This document shows, piece after piece, positions 1-7,930 of a DNA stretch of 19,822 nt; position 1 is the stretch's first letter; each line of letters begins with the position of its first letter. The DNA lies in NCBI GenBank assembly GCA_004356385.1, contig SMXL01000054.1:1-19822 (forward strand), given 5' to 3'. The DNA is from Bacteroidota bacterium (GTDB taxonomy: Bacteria > Bacteroidota > Rhodothermia > Rhodothermales > UBA10348). The notes under the pieces were generated by a model. It saw nothing but the letters and a program-made list of their open reading frames with translations. It searched no databases and had not been told where the DNA came from. Both the position numbers and the translations under genes were made by a program.

Positions 1-875
1 ATCTTCGCTTTGATTTCAGCCACTTCGAACGAGTCTCAACCGACGAACTTCGTCAAATCGAGGATCGGGTAAACGACGTCATTCAAAGTAATGTGCAAAA
101 AGGAGAAGACGTTGAGGTCCCCATCAAAGATGCCATGGCGCGAGGAGCGATGGCGCTCTTCGGCGAAAAGTATGGCGACACGGTGCGAGTGATCACATTC
201 GATCCTGATTTTTCGGTGGAACTGTGTGGCGGCATTCACGTGATGGCGACGGGAGAGATTGGACTATTCAAATTTGTTTCTGAAGGTTCGGTTGCAGCGG
301 GAATCCGGCGAATCGAGGCCGTTGCAGGTAGCGAGGCGATCGCGTATCTGCACCGGGAAATGGATGAACTGAGTCGCGTCCGCGGGCAATTTAAATCACT
401 GCAAAGGCCCAGCGACGAAGAGGTATCCGATTTACTCAGCGCAAACAAGCAGCTTGAAAAAAACCTGTCGGCTTTGAGAATCAAAGCATTGTCGGCAGAT
501 CTGGACCGATTCGTTGAAGACGGTGAGAAAATCAAGGACACGACGGTCATCGTAGGAGAGCTAGATAGTCTGGACATGAATATGCTCCGATCTTTGGCCG
601 AGCAGCTGAAGGCCAAAATGTCACCGAACTCGGTGGGTGTCCTTGGAACAGCAGATGCGAAGGCAGGAAAAGCCTATTTGGCGTGCTGCGTTACCGTGGA
701 TCTGGTCGAGAAGAAGACTCTCAGCGCTGGAGACATTGTTGGAATACTGGCAAAAAAACTGGGAGGTGGCGGCGGGGGGCGCCCGGAGTTGGCCACAGCC
801 GGTGGACGTAAACCGGATAAGCTGGGGGAAGTCCTCCAGTCTACGGGTAGTGTTGTTGCTGAGCTGCTTGGATAG
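1..875 (+). CDS. alaS: Alanyl-tRNA synthetase, C-terminal fragment
   Basis: Cytoplasmic enzyme that charges tRNA-Ala with alanine and hydrolyses mischarged Ser/Gly-tRNA. Only the last 290 codons are present; the reading frame is open from base 3 and the 5' end lies outside the window. The fragment starts in the editing domain (RFDFSHFERV near its start) and includes the zinc-type editing motif CGGIH (fragment residues 75-79) of the tRNA-SAD domain. A charged helical linker follows, then the C-terminal DHHA1 (C-Ala) domain with the glycine run and GRPELATAGG near the end, as expected for the family. Stop TAG at 873-875. The next gene on this strand is tRNA-Ser, about 130 bases on. I see no strong terminator, only a small inverted repeat (CCAAGT/ACTTGG) near 913-935. 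Confidence 0.97.
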   Translation, partial: LRFDFSHFERVSTDELRQIEDRVNDVIQSNVQKGEDVEVPIKDAMARGAMALFGEKYGDTVRVITFDPDFSVELCGGIHVMATGEIGLFKFVSEGSVAAGIRRIEAVAGSEAIAYLHREMDELSRVRGQFKSLQRPSDEEVSDLLSANKQLEKNLSALRIKALSADLDRFVEDGEKIKDTTVIVGELDSLDMNMLRSLAEQLKAKMSPNSVGVLGTADAKAGKAYLACCVTVDLVEKKTLSAGDIVGILAKKLGGGGGGRPELATAGGRKPDKLGEVLQSTGSVVAELLG

Positions 876-967
876 GGTTACTACACGGTAGGGCTATTCC
901 TCTCCTTCAGTCCAAGTTAGAATGGACGACTTGGCCCGCTTCTCATCGTGGATTTCACCAAACGAAA

Positions 968-998
968 TTGCTCGAACCGCTCTGTGCCGCTAGTTTTG
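968..998 (+). promoter_or_regulatory. Bacteroidetes-type promoter of tRNA-Ser
   Basis: TTG at 968-970, a 20-base spacer, then TAGTTTTG at 991-998. The second box fits the Bacteroidetes -7 consensus TAnnTTTG exactly. Transcription would start about 5 bases downstream, almost at the first base of the tRNA (1004). The same spacing occurs before the other two tRNA genes in the window. Confidence 0.65.
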
Positions 999-1003
999 CT
1001 GAT

Positions 1004-1089
1004 GGAGGGGTGCCGGAGTGGTCGAACGGGGCGGTCTCGAAAACCGTTGTACCTTATAGGTACCGTGGGTTCGAATCCCACCCCCTCCG
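1004..1089 (+). tRNA. tRNA-Ser (anticodon CGA)
   Basis: Class II tRNA cloverleaf. The acceptor stem GGAGGGG pairs with CCCCTCC and is followed by discriminator G. The anticodon stem CGGT/ACCG encloses loop CTCGAAA, giving anticodon CGA, which reads UCG. There is a long variable arm with stem GTACC/GGTAC, and a T arm GTGGG-TTCGAAT-CCCAC. The 3' CCA is not encoded, so it must be added after transcription. Confidence 0.97.
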
Positions 1090-1097
1090 CAAAGAAT

Positions 1098-1135
1098 GAA
1101 AGCCCGGCAGGTGAAAACGTGCTGGGTTTTCTTTT
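1098..1135 (+). terminator. Rho-independent terminator after tRNA-Ser
   Basis: Hairpin AAAGCCCGGCA (1099-1109) with TGCTGGGTTTT (1120-1130), including one G-U pair, followed by a T-rich tail to 1135. It lies 10 bases after the tRNA end. Confidence 0.75.
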
Positions 1136-1159
1136 AAGAGGCGATTAAAGCTAGCTTGA

Positions 1160-4100
1160 ATGAGCCTCTCGAAAGAAAAGACTGGCTGCGAACGTAGTGA
1201 GCAGCGGGATTTCAATCGTCGTAGGATTCCCCTCAGGGCTGGAGTCATGCGCAACGAGGCTCAGTCCCATTTCGCATCGACACACATCCAGCGCAAGTAC
1301 TCCCGCTTGATCCGTGCCATTTCAGCCCCACTCTCTTTTTCCGTAGTTTCACGAGTAGGGAAAACCATCTTATCTCGGTCATTGTCTGATCTCAGCGGCC
1401 CTCGCCTCTCAGCTCTCTTTCAGAGGTTCCTCTTTCTATTCGGATTCGTATTGGTCACCGGCAGCCTGCCCAGCGCAAGTGCCCAGGTGGTGCCACTTTA
1501 CGATGTCATTTATCGCCCGCCGGGTTTGAAGTACTCGGTGCTCCGGGGTGATCATTTCGATATCATCTTCGAGCGCGGGTTGAGGGAGCAAGCAAGCGAA
1601 ACCTTATTCGTCCTGGAGTCCACGTTGGCCGGCACGGATACTCTGATCGGTGCGGGCTTCAACATATTTATGCCCGTTGTTCTCAACAAGTTCAACGACC
1701 GGGCAAACGGTTATGTCACGTCGTTTCCCTTCAAACAAGAGATCGCGGCTACGTCCAGGAAGGGAAGGGGGTTGTCCAGACGTCACCCGTCTTGGACCTT
1801 CATTGTGGCACCGCATGAGGCGGTACACGCCGCCCAGGCTGAGTACGAAAGTGGGGCCGGAGTAGTTGGAATTGTAAAAACGTTCTCCCCCGATTTTGCT
1901 AGAAGTCTTAACATGTTTGTGCCTCCAGGTATTTCGGAAGGCGTGGCTGTTTACCGCGAAAGCCAACTGACCGAAGGTGCCGGGCGATTGCATCATCCGT
2001 TTTTCACGATGCAGTTCCGAGCAGCGTTTGAAAACGGTCGCGGCTGGTCGCTCGCCCAGATGCTGGAATCGCCATCGTTCACCAGACCGTTAGATCGGTT
2101 CTATGAAGGAGGCGCACATTTCGTTGAGTACCTCGTAGAGAACTTCGGCGACGACGTTATTCAGCGTCTTTCGCGGTGGCAGTTTCGCTTTCCATTTCTG
2201 GGGTTTGGTGCCAATCTGATCTATGCGACTGATACGTCTCCTTCGAAGTTATCCAGGTCTTTTAGAAACTGGTTTCGCGAGAGCGAGAGGGCTCGAATTA
2301 GTCAACTCGGAGAGCAGACAAAGGGCGCACTATTGTCTGGAAGGAAGGGTCATGTGAATAGGCGTCCACATTGGCTGAATGATTCAACTCTAGTCGTCTT
2401 CTCCTTGGGATACAATCTTCGTCGTGGATTCTACCGAATGGATGCTCACAACGGGACACGAACCCTCATTGCCAATACGACGATCACTGAAGATGCCACG
2501 TTCTCGCTGAATAGAGATAGCACGGCCATCCTGTATTCGCGGTATGAAAGGGATCCGTTTGTAGTCGTCCAGGAGCGAGCCAATGTCTTCTCTACTGATC
2601 TGGCCAGTGGTAAAATAAGCCGGTATTCTACCTGGTCGCACGCGATAAATCCGATAGAAACGAATTCCGGGAAAATACTGGCCCTCAGAAACGACCGGCA
2701 ATTCAACTCCGTCGTGGAAGTTGATCAGAATGGGCTTTCGAAATTAGTGATCGACTATGAAAGGGCAGATTTCGTCAGTCTTCTCCCGAGACCACATACC
2801 GATTCTCTGGCTATATTGATGAACGTGAAGGGACACCAGGCCCTCTTCGTTACTTCTTTGAGTCGACTCGGAAAAGCAGATCTATTGCCCTGGATAGGAT
2901 TCGAAGGAGCAAGTATCTACGATGCGACGTGGAGCAAAAATGGTCGCTATCTGATATTCACCGCTGACCTCAACGATGTGCAGAATGTCTACGTCTCCGA
3001 TGAATGGACAGATAGAATGTGGCGATTGACCAATGTACCCTACGGTGCTTTGGAGGGTGCCTTGTCTCCGTCGAATTCTACCCTTGCATATGTCGAGTAT
3101 CGAGATCAACGTTTTGATTTGATGACTCTAGACTTTGATCTGAATAGTGCTCTCGAAATCGATCGTGACTTGGCTCGACATACCGAAGATGTACCCTGGA
3201 AGACGTGGCTCGTAGAGTCGTACGATTATTATGGCCACCTGACACCCAAGCCATACCGTGGTCTGAAATATTTGAAGCCTCGAATGATTTATCCGACTGT
3301 TTATCTGGATGCGCCTCGAAGGCAGGCGGTGGATGCACGGATGGGTTTCGGGATTGGTGTAGCGATGCAGGGCACAGACCCTCTTCAAGAATGGACGTAC
3401 TACGGGGAAGGGATTCTGCGGCGAAGTCGCCTCTGGGGTGAACTCGGCATGCAGTGGGGAGGCAACCTACTTCGACCCTCGGTACGTTATTCGAACCGAC
3501 CGCAAACAATTAACGCGATCATCCACGACGGGTCGACAACGACGGAACAGAGGCTGATTCGACGTCGCAGGGAAGCCTCTTTCGGCATCCGAGTACCCGT
3601 AACTCTTGAGGAGAACGTATTCAGATCATCCATAACGGGATCGCTCTCTATCAACTTTCGCGAAGATCAGTTCGTCGATGATAATTTTCAAGCACTCACG
3701 CGAAAAACCAATCGTGCCACCCTGTCGCCGGCACTCATATTCGGCTACAAGATTCAGCGAAACGTCCGGGATCTGACTCCGAATAATGGAGTCAGGTTAC
3801 GCCTATTCAGCGACATTGATGTCTCTGTCGATGGGGGATCCCTCGAACGGGCGTTTATCGGACTGGGGGACGTGTATTTGCCCTTTTTATCCAGGTTTAA
3901 TACAGGATTACGATTCAATTCGGGTGTCGTAGTTCAGAATAACCCATCCATATTTAACCTTGATTTTTTCAAGCCCCGCGGCCGTGAAGACATCTTTATT
4001 CCAAAGGGTACGTCATACCGCTATGGATTTACCGCAACACAGCCGATCCTCTATATCGACGACGGATTGTTTCTGTTACCGGTGTACTTCAAGGCTGCGT

Positions 4101-4294
4101 ACGTTTATGGATTCGCAGAGCACTTAATAACACCGGGTCCTGACTCCGAAGAATATTCGAGTTTTGGGTTCGGACTCGGCCTTCAGTTGAGGCTGTTTTA
4201 CACGTTTGATTTCGATCTTCGATTGGAGGCGGCTTACTTGCCCGAAAATAAATCATGGGATTCAGCATATTGGGTCAATTCAACCAGATACTGA
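1160..4294 (+). CDS. Secreted HExxH metalloprotease-like / propeller / outer-membrane barrel protein
   Basis: Not recognised as a named gene. From the first ATG it is 1044 residues. A hydrophobic signal-peptide core lies near residues 88-108, ending SASAQ. A zinc-protease-like motif HEAVH (219-223) is followed 36 residues later by GISEGVAVY with Glu260, a plausible third ligand of the gluzincin type. Residues about 380-680 hold repeated strand-rich segments of TolB/WD40-like style (SLNRDSTAILYSRY, WSKNGRYLIFTAD). Residues about 730-1044 look like an outer-membrane beta-barrel of alternating aromatic strands ending in Tyr. The role would be a surface or periplasmic peptidase, or a degenerate form with a binding function. 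The start is uncertain: about 87 residues precede the signal core and look non-coding, so ATG 1247 or TTG 1382 (35 residues before the AQ cleavage site) may be the true start. I kept the longest frame because none has a convincing ribosome-binding site. Confidence 0.85.
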   Translation: MSLSKEKTGCERSEQRDFNRRRIPLRAGVMRNEAQSHFASTHIQRKYSRLIRAISAPLSFSVVSRVGKTILSRSLSDLSGPRLSALFQRFLFLFGFVLVTGSLPSASAQVVPLYDVIYRPPGLKYSVLRGDHFDIIFERGLREQASETLFVLESTLAGTDTLIGAGFNIFMPVVLNKFNDRANGYVTSFPFKQEIAATSRKGRGLSRRHPSWTFIVAPHEAVHAAQAEYESGAGVVGIVKTFSPDFARSLNMFVPPGISEGVAVYRESQLTEGAGRLHHPFFTMQFRAAFENGRGWSLAQMLESPSFTRPLDRFYEGGAHFVEYLVENFGDDVIQRLSRWQFRFPFLGFGANLIYATDTSPSKLSRSFRNWFRESERARISQLGEQTKGALLSGRKGHVNRRPHWLNDSTLVVFSLGYNLRRGFYRMDAHNGTRTLIANTTITEDATFSLNRDSTAILYSRYERDPFVVVQERANVFSTDLASGKISRYSTWSHAINPIETNSGKILALRNDRQFNSVVEVDQNGLSKLVIDYERADFVSLLPRPHTDSLAILMNVKGHQALFVTSLSRLGKADLLPWIGFEGASIYDATWSKNGRYLIFTADLNDVQNVYVSDEWTDRMWRLTNVPYGALEGALSPSNSTLAYVEYRDQRFDLMTLDFDLNSALEIDRDLARHTEDVPWKTWLVESYDYYGHLTPKPYRGLKYLKPRMIYPTVYLDAPRRQAVDARMGFGIGVAMQGTDPLQEWTYYGEGILRRSRLWGELGMQWGGNLLRPSVRYSNRPQTINAIIHDGSTTTEQRLIRRRREASFGIRVPVTLEENVFRSSITGSLSINFREDQFVDDNFQALTRKTNRATLSPALIFGYKIQRNVRDLTPNNGVRLRLFSDIDVSVDGGSLERAFIGLGDVYLPFLSRFNTGLRFNSGVVVQNNPSIFNLDFFKPRGREDIFIPKGTSYRYGFTATQPILYIDDGLFLLPVYFKAAYVYGFAEHLITPGPDSEEYSSFGFGLGLQLRLFYTFDFDLRLEAAYLPENKSWDSAYWVNSTRY

Positions 4295-4313
4295 TTCGCG
4301 TGAATAGTTCATT

Positions 4314-4338
4314 GGTTCAAAAAGACGCTGCGTGAACC
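4314..4338 (+). other. Small hairpin after the barrel protein gene
   Basis: GGTTCA (4314-4319) pairs with TGAACC (4333-4338) around a 13-base loop. It lies 20 bases after the upstream stop codon but has no T tract, so it is only a weak terminator candidate. The remaining bases before the next gene show nothing recognisable. Confidence 0.25.
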
Positions 4339-4386
4339 CTAATTGCTCAACGGGGTTTAACCGGCAAATGATCAACACTCCCTTGT

Positions 4387-4755
4387 ATGGAACGACTCAA
4401 GTGTAAAGCCTGCAATTGCTACAGCATGGTACCCATGGAAGTCTCTCTTGAGGCTGAAGAAATTGAAGACCCCGATGCGGACTCTAAATTTTACACATGC
4501 CACGTTTGTGGTGATAATTGGCTGTCGGTCAGGGAAGGAGAAGACACCGGAGAGAGTCGAGTTACCTTCGTACACCAGATGGGCATGTCCCCGATCTTGA
4601 AGAGAGTTGCCCATCTCCAGAAGCATGTGGTCCTGAAGGAAACCACCGTTGAGAAGTGGGAATATTTTTTTGACGATGAGGAAATCGAAGAGAAAATGTG
4701 GCAGGAAAAGCTTGCCAATCGTCGGAAAATTCTGAAGTCGATCTGCACGAATTAG
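4387..4755 (+). CDS. Small zinc-ribbon protein of unknown function
   Basis: 122 residues with no signal peptide or membrane segment. Two CxxC knuckles are visible, CKAC at residues 6-9 (with Cys11 nearby) and CHVC at 38-41 followed by GDNW, the usual layout of a four-cysteine zinc ribbon. Between them lies an acidic stretch (EAEEIEDPDAD). The C-terminal half is charged and probably helical, containing KWEYFFDDEEIEEKMWQEKL and ending with basic residues. This suggests a cytoplasmic protein binding nucleic acid or another protein; I cannot name the family. The start ATG 4387 sits just before the first knuckle, so a shorter form would lose it. It converges with the minus-strand gene that ends at 4882. 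Confidence 0.8.
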   Translation: MERLKCKACNCYSMVPMEVSLEAEEIEDPDADSKFYTCHVCGDNWLSVREGEDTGESRVTFVHQMGMSPILKRVAHLQKHVVLKETTVEKWEYFFDDEEIEEKMWQEKLANRRKILKSICTN

Positions 4756-4836
4756 CTATTCGTGATGAACAGAGCCAATCGTACTCCTAATTTCTTACGC
4801 TCCCCCGAGTGCTGGATAATTGGCCAAAGACTCGCG

Positions 4837-4854
4837 CTGGTTGGTACCAATCAG
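4837..4854. terminator. Possible bidirectional hairpin between convergent genes
   Basis: CTGGTT (4837-4842) pairs with AATCAG (4849-4854), allowing one G-U, around a palindromic GGTACC loop, with GCGC on both sides. It lies between two convergent genes, but no T tract follows on either strand. Confidence 0.35.
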
Positions 4855-4881
4855 GCGCTCTGTGAATCGATCGAATGTATC

Positions 4882-6939
4882 CTATAACTCCACGGCCAAT
4901 TGAAGGCTGAGCAGCTGAACGTGTCGTACGGAAAGCCTCTCTGAAATCGGTCCTGAATGCGACTCTACCACACCATCCGCCAAAGCCGAGGTACCCAAGT
5001 CGACCAACGCCTGATGCATCTCCGTCCACTTCACCTGAAAACGCCAATGGGATGTTGGAGTGAATGTCAGTAAGATCATGGATCGTGAACCCTCCGTCGA
5101 AAGGACGGGAACAGACAACTGACCTCGCACATCCGGTTCGTATATGTAAAACCGATTTTCCGACTCTGGCGCGGAGAACAGGCTGTGACGAAAAACAAGG
5201 GAGAGTCGTGAGCTCGGATTTAGCGAAATCTGTTGAAACATATGGATGCCTGAAGAGGATTGATTGAACGATGTCGATGCCAGATTCGTATCAAATCGAC
5301 TTGCAAGAACCAGTCTCTTCGAAATGGAATGAGTCATCAGCAGAGAGGCTTGCCAAAGCCGGTCGACATCTGAGCCCCCTATTTCGCTTCCTGACGGTAG
5401 CTCAATGTTATTCAGTTTCTGAGCCCGTTTCGAGCGGAGCAGAATTTTCATCGTACTTGCCGGGCTGAGTTTCCCTTGAAGATGTAGCCTTAAATCGCTG
5501 AACGTATTCGAAAAGAATACGACTTCTTTTGAGCTCACTCCGGCGTAGTAGTTCAACGAGGCTGAGAAATTCCAATTCTTGCCGGGCTTAAAGGTCGCCC
5601 CGACTGTAATTCCCTTTTGTGAGTTGAGCGAGCGCTTGAATCCAAACGGATTCCCGAAACGGTACATCGATAGCGCGTCGTATCGGTACAGATGGGAGAA
5701 GAGCCTTACTGACCTCGTGGGCTTCCAGGTTGAACCCAGCACAAATTGCGAGGGTTTACCGCCTCCGGCCGTTACTTCGCCCGTAAATCGAAATGCGCTC
5801 AGATTGGCGACACCATACAGACTAGCGGCCATGAACCGTGTTCTGGCGAGTTCTCCATCTTGTTGCTGTACCGGGCGATGAAAACTGTTTTTCGAAACCT
5901 GAATGCCCAATCTGATCGGTCCCATTTGCCCATCGATTAGGATACCGAGCACCGAGGACGATAGCGTCTGTCGTCTTAATAACTGCGCGTCTGAGATGTG
6001 AGTCGTCGAACCCGAAAGCACGAAAAACGGATCAGGTCCTACCGCACTGGAATCGACCCGAGCATCAAGTGACTTCTGCGAGAAAAACGTCTGGAGTTTA
6101 AGAGCGGGCATGATTTGTACGGAGACTCCAATGCCGCGAAGTGACAACGGAGACGATCCGGAGTACCGCCTGAGACCCGACCAGGACCTGACGATTTGAG
6201 ATGGAGAGGCCGCGGATAAGCGGGTTCCGAAAGGCCGCGTGTGAACGAGTCCCTGACCCGCGTCTACGGTAAAATTTCCAATAGTCACGATCAAAGGTGA
6301 GTCATCGGAGCCCCATGTAACATATCCACTGATATGATCGAATCCATACCACCCGCCACCAGGATCCCATCGGAATTGCTCGTACGGATCGTTCTGGAGG
6401 GTAAGTCCCCAGATCAGGTTTCGGACTCGCCCGTCGATGCGAACGGAACGTCGGTATCGGCTACCTCCGTTCTCTGGTGGGGATTTGCTGGAGTCCCATT
6501 TACCCTTGATCAGAGTTCTGATCTGTATCCACGCCGGGGGGTGTGCTGCTGGAGAGGGATTCGCGCCCTCGACCGAACCGACCACGCGCAAAATGGTAAT
6601 CGCTTCTAGAGAAAGTCCTGGAATCGCCTCCACTTCTGACCATGTTGAAATCGTTTCGTTGGAACCGAGAAAATCCAGCAGGGCGTCAATGTCTGAGCCG
6701 GCCAACAGCGGAACTTGTTCAAGGATTTCCCGCGTGACTAAATTCAGATTGATGGGCTGTTTCGAAAATTCCAGCAACACCCGTTCGATTGCCTGAATCT
6801 CTTCGCTCGAGAGATCTCTGCCATCCAGATCGGCGCCAAGTACCGTCTCTATCTGGCGTCCTTGTACCTGCGGGAGAGGACCCATACAGAAGAGGATTAG
6901 AATACAGATCGTGACCTTTTTAGAGGAAGAACAGTTCAT
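4882..6939 (-). CDS. Outer-membrane beta-barrel protein with N-terminal helix-hairpin-helix repeats
   Basis: About 685 residues from ATG 6939. This start was chosen because it begins a clear signal peptide (basic SSKK, core ICILILFCMG, then PLPQVQG). A longer frame to 7056 is open but runs into the upstream gene. Residues about 63-91 (INLNLVTREILEQVPLLAGS) and about 95-120 (STWSEVEAIPGLSLEAITIL) resemble the paired helix-hairpin-helix motifs of ComEA. The rest (about 130-685) is made of alternating amphipathic strands, many aromatic, as in a large outer-membrane barrel. Proteins with this layout are known in Bacteroidetes, but their function is not established; DNA uptake or binding is a guess from the ComEA likeness. 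Only 4 bases separate it from the upstream barrel gene, so the two are almost certainly co-transcribed. Confidence 0.85.
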   Translation of the reverse strand: MNCSSSKKVTICILILFCMGPLPQVQGRQIETVLGADLDGRDLSSEEIQAIERVLLEFSKQPINLNLVTREILEQVPLLAGSDIDALLDFLGSNETISTWSEVEAIPGLSLEAITILRVVGSVEGANPSPAAHPPAWIQIRTLIKGKWDSSKSPPENGGSRYRRSVRIDGRVRNLIWGLTLQNDPYEQFRWDPGGGWYGFDHISGYVTWGSDDSPLIVTIGNFTVDAGQGLVHTRPFGTRLSAASPSQIVRSWSGLRRYSGSSPLSLRGIGVSVQIMPALKLQTFFSQKSLDARVDSSAVGPDPFFVLSGSTTHISDAQLLRRQTLSSSVLGILIDGQMGPIRLGIQVSKNSFHRPVQQQDGELARTRFMAASLYGVANLSAFRFTGEVTAGGGKPSQFVLGSTWKPTRSVRLFSHLYRYDALSMYRFGNPFGFKRSLNSQKGITVGATFKPGKNWNFSASLNYYAGVSSKEVVFFSNTFSDLRLHLQGKLSPASTMKILLRSKRAQKLNNIELPSGSEIGGSDVDRLWQASLLMTHSISKRLVLASRFDTNLASTSFNQSSSGIHMFQQISLNPSSRLSLVFRHSLFSAPESENRFYIYEPDVRGQLSVPVLSTEGSRSMILLTFTPTSHWRFQVKWTEMHQALVDLGTSALADGVVESHSGPISERLSVRHVQLLSLQLAVEL

Positions 6940-6943
6940 CAAA

Positions 6944-7825
6944 TCACGAATCGAAAGATGAAATTGTGGTTTCGATCGTCGTAGTCGCGCCAAGGAGTAA
7001 ATGGTACTCGACCGCGATGCTTCCAGTAAGAGGTCCCGCTCGGACGGAAAGTCCAATGCTCAGCTTGTCTGGATTGGTGGATGCTCCCATGCGAAGTGCA
7101 ATTGGGCGAACGGGTCGCGTAAACATCCCCAATCTGTATGACGGCCTGAAAAGAGTTTCGGAGAACACGTCCAGGTAAATGCTTGTTTTTTCATGGAGAC
7201 GAAAAGAGAGGCCGACGAGCATCTTCCGAACTCCGCGCGTCGTGTTCTTGATGGATCGAGAAAGAACGGCACCTAATTCGATGTTCGGTGCAACCGGAAC
7301 GAGGATGCCTGTTGTTAGCACGTAAGAGGTTCGGAGTCCTCCTTGTGCCGCTGATTTTGAGACGGCGTGAACACCAATACCCATCCTCGCAAGGCGATCC
7401 GTGCCTTGATTCGTATTTCGATCTGCACCCCACGTGATGGGTATTCCGAGTTGAATAGACGACTGATATTCACGGTAATCGTCAAAGCCAATCGAGCGGA
7501 ATCGTGGGGCAATTCCCAGTCCCCATAACGATAATGTCCCGGTGAACCCAACTATCTGAATTTCTGAAATATTGTAAGGTCGGGTGGTCCAGATTGATAC
7601 AGCTGCCTCTCGGTTCGAGCCCGCAGTAGATGGATTCAGCGCGGCGAATGGATCTCGAAGAGCCGCACCAGCAGTCAAACCGGATACCACAGCGCCGTTT
7701 CCAATGGTCTGAGACGAAACCCGACTCACTGAAACGAATCCCGTGAGGAGGATTCCCACCAGTGCGATTGCACGCCCGAGCGCACAGGTCTTCGTTCCGG
7801 TCATAATCAAGAATGGGGTGTTCAT
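6944..7825 (-). CDS. Predicted outer-membrane barrel protein, PorV/UPF0164-like
   Basis: 293 residues. The signal peptide has hydrophobic core AIALVGILLTGFVSVS and likely cleavage after SRVSSQ. The mature start, with GAALRDPFAALNPSTAG, resembles the conserved N-terminus of PorV/PorQ and UPF0164 barrels, where a D/N-P-x-A-x-x-NPA segment follows the signal. The remainder alternates hydrophobic and polar residues in strands (SIQLGIPITWG, NIELGAVLSRSIKN, SIGLSVRAGPLTGSIAVEYHLL). A second in-frame ATG seven codons in (7804) gives a more compact signal peptide and could be the real start. It is the first gene of a two-gene operon with the helix-hairpin-helix barrel. PorV proteins serve type IX secretion, but no other secretion gene is here, so that role is only a family-based guess. 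Confidence 0.8.
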   Translation of the reverse strand: MNTPFLIMTGTKTCALGRAIALVGILLTGFVSVSRVSSQTIGNGAVVSGLTAGAALRDPFAALNPSTAGSNREAAVSIWTTRPYNISEIQIVGFTGTLSLWGLGIAPRFRSIGFDDYREYQSSIQLGIPITWGADRNTNQGTDRLARMGIGVHAVSKSAAQGGLRTSYVLTTGILVPVAPNIELGAVLSRSIKNTTRGVRKMLVGLSFRLHEKTSIYLDVFSETLFRPSYRLGMFTRPVRPIALRMGASTNPDKLSIGLSVRAGPLTGSIAVEYHLLLGATTTIETTISSFDS

Positions 7826-7930
7826 GCACGATTGGGATGATCGATCAAGAACACAGAGACGGGTCCGCAGAAACCGTAACTCTACATTTTTGTATGACTA
7901 TTTTGACCCAAGGGAAACAGTAACAGTTAG
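7826..7930. promoter_or_regulatory. Divergent intergenic promoter region
   Basis: 105 bases separate the starts of the minus-strand barrel operon and the plus-strand DUF4835 gene, so promoters for both should lie here. An AT-rich part at 7882-7905 contains TACATTTTTG and TATTTTG, each near but not matching TAnnTTTG, and no TTG lies at the expected distance. I cannot place either promoter exactly. Confidence 0.35.

Noticed and set aside
762..783. Glycine-coding run near the end of alaS, as a possible repeat expansion
   Set aside because: A glycine-rich stretch at this place is normal for the C-Ala domain of alanyl-tRNA synthetase.
948..1148. Open frame across the tRNA-Ser gene
   Set aside because: It runs straight through the tRNA and its terminator, so it is not a gene.
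1604..1996. Minus-strand frame inside the protease-like gene
   Set aside because: Shadow of the long plus-strand gene, which carries the HEAVH and GISEG motifs in this same interval.
6940..7056. N-terminal extension of the helix-hairpin-helix barrel gene
   Set aside because: It would overlap the upstream gene by more than 100 bases, and a proper signal peptide begins at 6939.
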